From: Firmicutes bacterium CAG:882 | Lineage (GTDB): Bacteria > Bacillota > Clostridia > Lachnospirales > Lachnospiraceae | Assembly: GCA_000435595.1 (NCBI GenBank) | Contig: FR895432.1 | Coordinates: 15,058-25,714 of the forward strand | Length of the DNA: 10,657 bases | Direction of reading: 5' to 3' | Shown: in pieces, positions 7,328 to 10,657 of the stretch | Layout: the number at the start of each line of letters is the position of its first letter | Numbering within the stretch: the first letter of the stretch is position 1 | Notes under the pieces: model-generated | The model's database searches: none | Told to the model about the DNA's origin: nothing | What the model saw: only the letters and a program-made list of their open reading frames with translations | Made by a program: the position numbers and the translations under genes

Positions 7328-7891
7328 ATGGCAAATGCAAGAGCAGCTAAGAAGGCAGCAAAGGCAGCGGAGGCAAAGGCAGTACAGGTTAAGCCTGAGG
7401 TAAAGGCAGCAGAAGTTAAGGCAGCAGAAGTTAAGGCAGAGGTTAAGCCTGAGGTAAAGGCAGCGGAAGTTAAGGCAGAGGTTAAGCCTGAGGTAAAGGC
7501 AGCAGAAATTAAGACAGAGGAAGCCAAGGCAGAGATAAAGACAGCAGAAGTTAAGGCTGAGCCGGCTAAGAAGGTCGGCAGACCGCGTAAGAGTCAGGAT
7601 GCGGCAGCTAAGACAGAGAAGAAGCCGGCAGCTAAGAGCAATAAGGCAGCGGCTAAGACAGCGAAGACTGCAAAGGCAGATAAGGAAGAAGCGTCGGGCG
7701 TTAATGTTGTTGTTGAGTTCAACGGAACACAGCGCAAGGTTGATGATATAGTTGCAAAGATTAAGGACGAGTGGGTTGCAGCAGGTCACAGATTATCCAC
7801 TATCAAGACTCTTGATGTATATGTAAAGCCGCAGGATTACACGGCATACTATGTAATCAATGGCAAGATTGAGGGTAAGGTGTGGATGTAG
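7328..7891 (+). CDS. Lys/Ala/Glu-rich repetitive protein with a conserved C-terminal domain (DUF6465-like)
   Basis: A 187-residue protein in two parts. Residues 1 to about 125 are low complexity, built from Ala, Lys, Glu, Val and Pro in AEVKA and KPEVKA repeats, with an AT-hook-like KKVGRPRK near the middle; such a segment is extended, highly charged and probably nucleic-acid binding. The last 65 residues form a compact domain (NVVVEFNGTQRKVDDIVAKIKDEW... and LDVYVKPQDYTAYYVINGKI) that resembles the DUF6465 domain of Lachnospiraceae proteins, by recall and not by search. The domain's function is unknown. The ATG at 7328 has AAGGAGG eight bases upstream. An in-frame upstream ATG at 7259 lies before the hairpin and site and is less likely. 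There is no signal peptide and no membrane segment. Histone-like DNA compaction is a guess from composition only. Confidence 0.85.
   Translation: MANARAAKKAAKAAEAKAVQVKPEVKAAEVKAAEVKAEVKPEVKAAEVKAEVKPEVKAAEIKTEEAKAEIKTAEVKAEPAKKVGRPRKSQDAAAKTEKKPAAKSNKAAAKTAKTAKADKEEASGVNVVVEFNGTQRKVDDIVAKIKDEWVAAGHRLSTIKTLDVYVKPQDYTAYYVINGKIEGKVWM
7388..7510 (+). repeat. In-frame tandem repeat in the Lys/Ala/Glu-rich gene
   Basis: A unit beginning GTTAAGCCTGAGGTAAAGGC (encoding VKPEVKA) starts at 7388, 7442 and 7481. The spacings are 54 and 39 bases, so the unit is 13 codons, with five extra codons (an additional AEVKA) in the first copy. The copies are nearly identical at the DNA level, which points to recent duplication or slippage. 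Confidence 0.85.
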
Positions 7892-7912
7892 AATATCCAA
7901 TGTGTACTAAAA

Positions 7913-8146
7913 GAATATAATGTATTGCAAGTATGCACTACAACTAAATGTTCAAGGTTAAGACATTCTAAGAACTCCGGCAGGATTTTTACATATTTAC
8001 GCCAACGCTGCAAAACAGCCATCCATGGCTTATTGCAGCTAAACTGACATCCATGTCAGTTTTGGCTGGATTACGAGCGGAGTTCTAAGAATATCTAAAC
8101 CTCTTCCATAAATCGTTGTCGTACATACATGCAATACATTATATTC
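7913..8146. mobile_element. MITE-like element with long imperfect inverted arms and internal hairpins
   Basis: The left arm (7913-7979) and right arm (8078-8146) are reverse complements over about 67-69 bases with scattered mismatches and a two-base gap. The outer end GAATATAATGTATTGCA is perfect. The inner 25 bases, ending in AAGAACTCCG, differ at only three positions. Between the arms, GCCAA (8001-8005) pairs with TTGGC (8062-8066) and encloses two hairpins: GCTGCAA/TTGCAGC (8007-8039) with an inner GCCAT/ATGGC, and AACTGAC/GTCAGTT (8042-8061). There is no coding potential. It begins 21 bases after the DUF6465-like gene. It could be a non-autonomous transposable element or a structured RNA; no target-site duplication is evident. 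Confidence 0.7.
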
Positions 8147-8199
8147 AATTTGCTTATTGAATATTGGAGATTTTACATTTTATATAGAATTGGAATTAT

Positions 8200-8240
8200 A
8201 TACCGCGGTGAATGGATACATTCACTGCGGTATTTTATTT
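8200..8240 (+). terminator. Strong rho-independent terminator
   Basis: ATACCGCGGTGAATG (8200-8214) pairs with CATTCACTGCGGTAT (8219-8233) over 15 bp with one G-T pair and a GATA loop, followed by TTTATTT. It would end transcription coming from the DUF6465-like gene and the inverted-repeat element, about 310 bases beyond the gene's stop. Confidence 0.85.
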
Positions 8241-8278
8241 CTTTATGGGAAAGACCGCCTACGGCCTCTCTTGAATTG

Positions 8279-8301
8279 AAAAAGGCCCGCACGGAGGCGG
8301 G
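8279..8301 (-). terminator. Minus-strand rho-independent terminator
   Basis: Read on the minus strand, CCCGC-ctccgt-GCGGG is followed by CC and TTTTT. The stem is short but GC-only. It sits just downstream of the small minus-strand C-terminal remnant at 8326-8445, so it may be the original terminator of that lost gene. Confidence 0.6.
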
Positions 8302-8325
8302 TACAACAAACAGACGATAGATGGC

Positions 8326-8445
8326 TTAGAAGATATAGAAACCTTCTTCACCGAAATCGTCATCAAGTTCGTCATCATTTAATAGGATTATAACATAAGA
8401 ATCGAGAAGATCATGCAGAAGAACGCTTTCCACAAGATTTGAACA
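8326..8445 (-). pseudogene. Possible C-terminal remnant of a lost acidic-tailed protein
   Basis: On the minus strand a 39-codon open stretch ends in LNDDELDDDFGEEGFYIF and a TAA. This acidic, aromatic-ended tail looks like a true protein end, and a terminator follows 25 bases later. It has no start codon of its own. A short stretch just upstream in another frame (ADVSLEEMYEKIMFKS) also looks protein-like, which suggests a frameshift between two surviving pieces. I do not recognise the family. The evidence is compositional and positional only. Confidence 0.3.
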
Positions 8446-8493
8446 TTATTTTCTCGTACATTTCTTCGAGGGAAACATCCGCCTTGTTGTTTC

Positions 8494-8682
8494 ATGTTCC
8501 ATGCCGAAAACGGCGTTAAAAGCACTACAAATACAAATTCCGACCTTTTCAGAAAACTGCCGCTGTTGTCTAAACCGTCATCGGAAAATCCGGTGACGGT
8601 AAAACCGGCAACGGACGAACCGATAACGGAAAATCCAACGCAAATAAATACTAAAGAAGTAAACATGAAAAATACTAACTGA
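8494..8682 (+). pseudogene. Possible remnant of a replication-initiator-like (RepA/DUF6017-type) protein
   Basis: A 62-codon reading frame contains degenerate SENP/TDEP/TENP steps and the end PTQINTKEVNMKNTN. This resembles the variable linker of RepA-like initiators on clostridial plasmids and integrative elements, where SENP/SEKP-type repeats lead into INTK. No ribosome binding site and no complete domain are present. If real, it is a fragment; otherwise it is chance coding. The comparison is from memory and needs a search. Confidence 0.25.
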
Positions 8683-8776
8683 TAAAATATCAATCTATCA
8701 ATCAAACTTGATATGATGGGAAAATGTCCAAGCTCCTGCATTTTTGAAAATACGCAAGAGATTTTCATTAGAACAG

Positions 8777-8805
8777 TTGTGTTATTTGGGCGGCAGTGGT
8801 ATAAT
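8777..8805 (+). promoter_or_regulatory. Extended -10 promoter of the RNase III-like operon
   Basis: TTGTGT (8777-8782), a 17-base spacer and a perfect TATAAT (8800-8805) preceded by TGG (8797-8799) give an extended -10 sigma-A promoter. Transcription would start near 8812, leaving a leader of about 210 nt before the ATG at 9020. Confidence 0.65.
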
Positions 8806-8811
8806 CATGTT

Positions 8812-9019
8812 ATCTAAGGCATAATACATTAAATTTGAGACATTGTATCTTAGTGTTTATTCTCGTTTATGAAAGTGAACCTGAGTAAACAAACGGAAAC
8901 AAAGAATTATATTTAATGCTGTATGTCCGGTGGTATCTTTCCCTTTTTCGCAGGGAAAGTGTTTCTGTCGGGCTCTTATTATGCCTTTTGGTGATATATT
9001 ACCGAAAGGATTTTTTGTC
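8812..9019 (+). promoter_or_regulatory. Structured 5' leader of the RNase III-like gene
   Basis: Three stem-loops are visible. GTTTATTC (8855-8862) pairs with GAGTAAAC (8883-8890). CTTTCCCT (8937-8944) pairs perfectly with AGGGAAAG (8952-8959). CCTTTTGGT (8984-8992) pairs with ACCGAAAGG (9001-9009) with one G-T pair, and this last stem covers the AAAGGA ribosome binding site at 9005-9010. The leader could therefore hold translation down until the stem is opened or cut. Confidence 0.5.
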
Positions 9020-10159
9020 ATGAAAAAAGAATTAGTATGGAAAATGGTACAGGAGCAAATCGGGTATGATTTTAAAAACCTTGATTTGTTGCAGCAAGCT
9101 TTCACTCGTCGCTCATATACCGAAGAGAACGGCGGTGAAAACAATGAGGTGCTCGAGTTTATTGGAGACAAGGCACTTGATTTTGTGATTGTTAAACTGC
9201 TTATTCGGAAGTATGGGCATTTAGCAAATGGGGATCCGGTTGACGGAACAAAGCTTTCTGCTAGGGAACAAGAATTCAAATGGAATCAAGCGGATTATGA
9301 AGTGCCGGTAGTAAATAGCTTCGGCTGTGACTATGACGAAGATAACTTATCTAAAATCAAAAGTCGAATGGTGAATAAAAAAGCGTTGGCTCGCCGAATG
9401 GATGAACTTGGTTTTTCTGAACATCTTATTATGGGTAAGGGCGATATACAGAATAATATCAACCAAGAAGATTCCGTGAAAGAGGATTTGTTTGAAGCTA
9501 TTATCGGAGCTGTTGCAATCGATTCAGGATGGAATCTGAAAGACTTGCAAAAAACGATTGAAGCAATGCTTGTTCCCAAAGACTTCCTAATTGATGATAC
9601 CGACACTAATTATGTGCGACTGATTCAGGAATGGGAAATGAACAAAAATGGGTGCATTCCCTGGTACAAATATAAAGAAGCATCTTACACATCGACTTGG
9701 TATTTAAAAGAGAGTAACACTATATATCAAAACTTTCCGTTAGGCTACAACTATTCTAAACTAAAATATCATTGTTATCTTAAATTGCTTGATTCTTTAC
9801 CTGTCTTTTGCGGCTTTGGTATTTCAGTCAAAGACGCAAGAATGGCGGTATGTAAACTGGCTTATGAGTATTTGGAACAAAAAGATTTGCTGTGGTCGAT
9901 TCGCGACGAAATCGAAGACCCGAATCGTGATGATTCGATCAACCAACTGGAAATCTTAGCCCGTCGCGGATATTTTTCGATTCCAACTTACGCTTTCGAG
10001 GAGACCTATGATCATAACGGTAATCCGATTTGGAAATGTGAATGTCACATAGTGGAAGAAGATTGTTGTTTTGTCGGGACATCTTCATCAAAAAAAGAGG
10101 CAAAGAAAGATTCTGCTTTTAGAATGCTTTTTTATGTGCTCGGAATGGAGGGTGAATAA
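9020..10159 (+). CDS. RNase III-family endoribonuclease with two C-terminal dsRNA-binding domains
   Basis: A 379-residue double-stranded-RNA endonuclease candidate, longer than housekeeping RNase III (about 225 residues). The signature helix reads NNEVLEFIGDKAL with E43, E46 and D50. The second catalytic helix, EDLFEAIIGAVAIDSG, supplies D156 and E159, so the metal-binding set is complete. Compared with normal RNase III there are some 35 extra residues between these helices (about 72-107). Residues about 197-288 look like a diverged dsRNA-binding domain (KYHCYLKLL...GFGISVKDARMAVCKLAYEYL). Residues about 308-376 form a clearer second one (IPTYAFEETY...GTSSSKKEAKKDSAFRMLF). The ATG at 9020 was chosen for AAAGGA nine bases upstream and because the family starts here; upstream in-frame starts lack sites. 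Arginine is mostly CGN, unlike the AGA-rich operon at 3078-7102. It overlaps no neighbour and is followed directly by a small gene. Confidence 0.85.
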   Translation: MKKELVWKMVQEQIGYDFKNLDLLQQAFTRRSYTEENGGENNEVLEFIGDKALDFVIVKLLIRKYGHLANGDPVDGTKLSAREQEFKWNQADYEVPVVNSFGCDYDEDNLSKIKSRMVNKKALARRMDELGFSEHLIMGKGDIQNNINQEDSVKEDLFEAIIGAVAIDSGWNLKDLQKTIEAMLVPKDFLIDDTDTNYVRLIQEWEMNKNGCIPWYKYKEASYTSTWYLKESNTIYQNFPLGYNYSKLKYHCYLKLLDSLPVFCGFGISVKDARMAVCKLAYEYLEQKDLLWSIRDEIEDPNRDDSINQLEILARRGYFSIPTYAFEETYDHNGNPIWKCECHIVEEDCCFVGTSSSKKEAKKDSAFRMLFYVLGMEGE

Positions 10160-10160
10160 A

Positions 10161-10328
10161 ATGGTAAAGTGGTGTTTTAATTATGAGTCCGGAGACTATG
10201 AATACATCGAAAAGGATGGCTTCTGTATTGACCGAGGCGAGTATGTTTACAATTGGGATGATAGCGAATATCGTCGTGAAGAAGATGATGAACGACGCAA
10301 TTCTTTGTTTAATGATGGGGATGAATGA
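10161..10328 (+). CDS. Small acidic protein of unknown function, coupled to the RNase III-like gene
   Basis: A 55-residue hypothetical protein, strongly acidic and rich in Tyr, Asp and Glu (for example GDYEYIEKDG and the DDSEYRREEDDE stretch). It contains two cysteines, C5 and C22. There is no signal peptide or membrane segment. GGAGG lies within the last codons of the RNase III-like gene, about nine bases before the ATG, and the start follows that gene's stop after one base, so the two are almost certainly co-translated. Codon use (CGN arginines) matches the RNase gene. It could be a regulator, an inhibitor or an RNA-mimic partner of the nuclease, but nothing in the sequence proves this. I do not recognise the family. 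Confidence 0.7.
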   Translation: MVKWCFNYESGDYEYIEKDGFCIDRGEYVYNWDDSEYRREEDDERRNSLFNDGDE

Positions 10329-10380
10329 TTTCGATTGCTAAAGCAAATACCTGCGTACACTTTAATAAGAATAAGGGCTT

Positions 10381-10412
10381 GGGATTTGCTTGCTATTCTG
10401 CAAGAAAATCCC
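10381..10412. repeat. Hairpin downstream of the small acidic gene
   Basis: GGGATTT (10381-10387) pairs with AAATCCC (10406-10412). After one mismatch CTTGC (10389-10393) pairs with GCAAG (10400-10404), leaving a 6-nt loop. It is 12 bp in all and lies 53 bases after the stop codon. No T run follows directly, so terminator function is uncertain. Confidence 0.5.
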
Positions 10413-10433
10413 GGATGTCCCACGCCGTTTTTC

Positions 10434-10453
10434 GCAAGTGTAGCTACACTTGC
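10434..10453. repeat. Perfect 20-bp palindrome
   Basis: GCAAGTGTAGCTACACTTGC is self-complementary with no spacer. It lies between the small acidic gene and the transposase remnant. It may be an operator-like protein site or part of a mobile-element end. Confidence 0.7.
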
Positions 10454-10469
10454 TGTGCTTGCTCTTCCT

Positions 10470-10512
10470 CAATAATCACATTGACTCGAACATTTGTGCT
10501 TGCTGATTATTG
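10470..10512. repeat. Inverted repeat next to the transposase remnant
   Basis: CAATAATCA (10470-10478) and TGATTATTG (10504-10512) are perfect 9-base reverse complements separated by 25 bases. The right arm ends where recognisable transposase similarity begins. Confidence 0.5.
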
Positions 10513-10657
10513 TCTGGATAACGGACGAAATGCAGTTCCACCTGTACGAATGTTTAAATATCTGATTTTAAAATCAATTTATGATTTATCAGATGTTGAT
10601 GTGGTTGAACGTTCTAAATACGATATGTCTTTTAAATATTTTTTGGACATGGCTCCA
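10508..10657 (+). mobile_element. 5'-truncated IS1182-like transposase, running off the window
   Basis: The reading frame encodes CLDNGRNAVPPVRMFKYLIL, then an IYDLSDVDVVERSKYDMSFKYFLDMAP stretch broken here as IYDLSDVDVVERS and KYDMSFKYFLDMAP. This is the pattern of the N-terminal domain of IS1182-type (DDE) transposases. In the family, some 50-70 residues precede this point. Here the frame stays open upstream to an ATG at 10415, but that part (Cys- and Ser-rich, crossing two palindromes) does not look like the normal N-terminus. I therefore read it as a remnant or a rearranged 5' end. Bases beyond the window are needed to see whether the rest is intact. Confidence 0.6.

Noticed and set aside
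7013..7789. 258-residue Leu/Cys-rich minus-strand frame
   Set aside because: It is the antisense image of the Lys/Ala/Glu repeats; composition follows from the repeat and there is no ribosome binding site.
7913..8146. CRISPR array or tRNA-like structure
   Set aside because: There are no regularly spaced direct repeats, and the folding pattern is a long hairpin with branches, not a cloverleaf.
8129..8320. 63-codon plus-strand frame
   Set aside because: It begins inside the inverted-repeat element and crosses two terminators, with no start site and no motif.
8388..8768. 126-residue hydrophobic minus-strand frame
   Set aside because: It lacks a ribosome binding site and overlaps two better-explained remnants; the hydrophobic look is the antisense of Lys/Asn/Thr-rich codons.
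8930..9019. 30-codon N-terminal extension of the RNase III-like protein
   Set aside because: The GTG at 8930 and ATG at 8981 have no convincing ribosome binding site, the region forms hairpins, and the family's N-terminus fits the ATG at 9020.

Overview
The window looks like a chromosomal segment of a low-to-moderate GC Firmicute, most likely a Lachnospiraceae-type clostridium. The reasons are AGGAGG-type ribosome binding sites, TTG and GTG starts, AGA-rich arginine codons, a tandem-OB SSB-like protein and a Lys/Ala/Glu-rich DUF6465-like protein. This assignment is inferred from sequence character, not from a database search.

Left part (1-2875): a complete translational GTPase gene typA/bipA on the minus strand diverges from an SSB-like gene with two OB folds, which ends at a clear rho-independent terminator. 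Central part (2990-7102): a promoter drives a tightly packed plus-strand gene set. It encodes a HAD-IB phosphatase, a small nucleotidyltransferase, a fusion of a LicC/PntC-like nucleotidyltransferase with a PLP-dependent fold-type-I enzyme, and a diacylglycerol-kinase-like lipid kinase. Together these suggest making a nucleotide-activated amino-alcohol or amino-phosphonate head group for a lipid or surface polymer. The actual substrate cannot be read from the sequence.

Next (7103-8240): a leader with several strong hairpins precedes a repetitive Lys/Ala/Glu protein. A roughly 234-bp long-inverted-repeat element and a strong terminator follow. From 8240 to 8770 there is only apparent debris: a minus-strand terminator with a short acidic C-terminal remnant, and a possible remnant of a plasmid/ICE replication protein.

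Right part (8777-10657): an accessory module with different codon use (CGN arginines). An extended -10 promoter and a hairpin-rich leader of about 210 nt precede an unusual RNase III-family protein. It has an intact catalytic signature and apparently two C-terminal dsRNA-binding domains, and it is followed one base later by a 55-residue acidic protein. The window ends in a 5'-truncated IS1182-like transposase next to several palindromes. This dsRNA-processing pair beside mobile-element debris is the best candidate here for an undescribed system.
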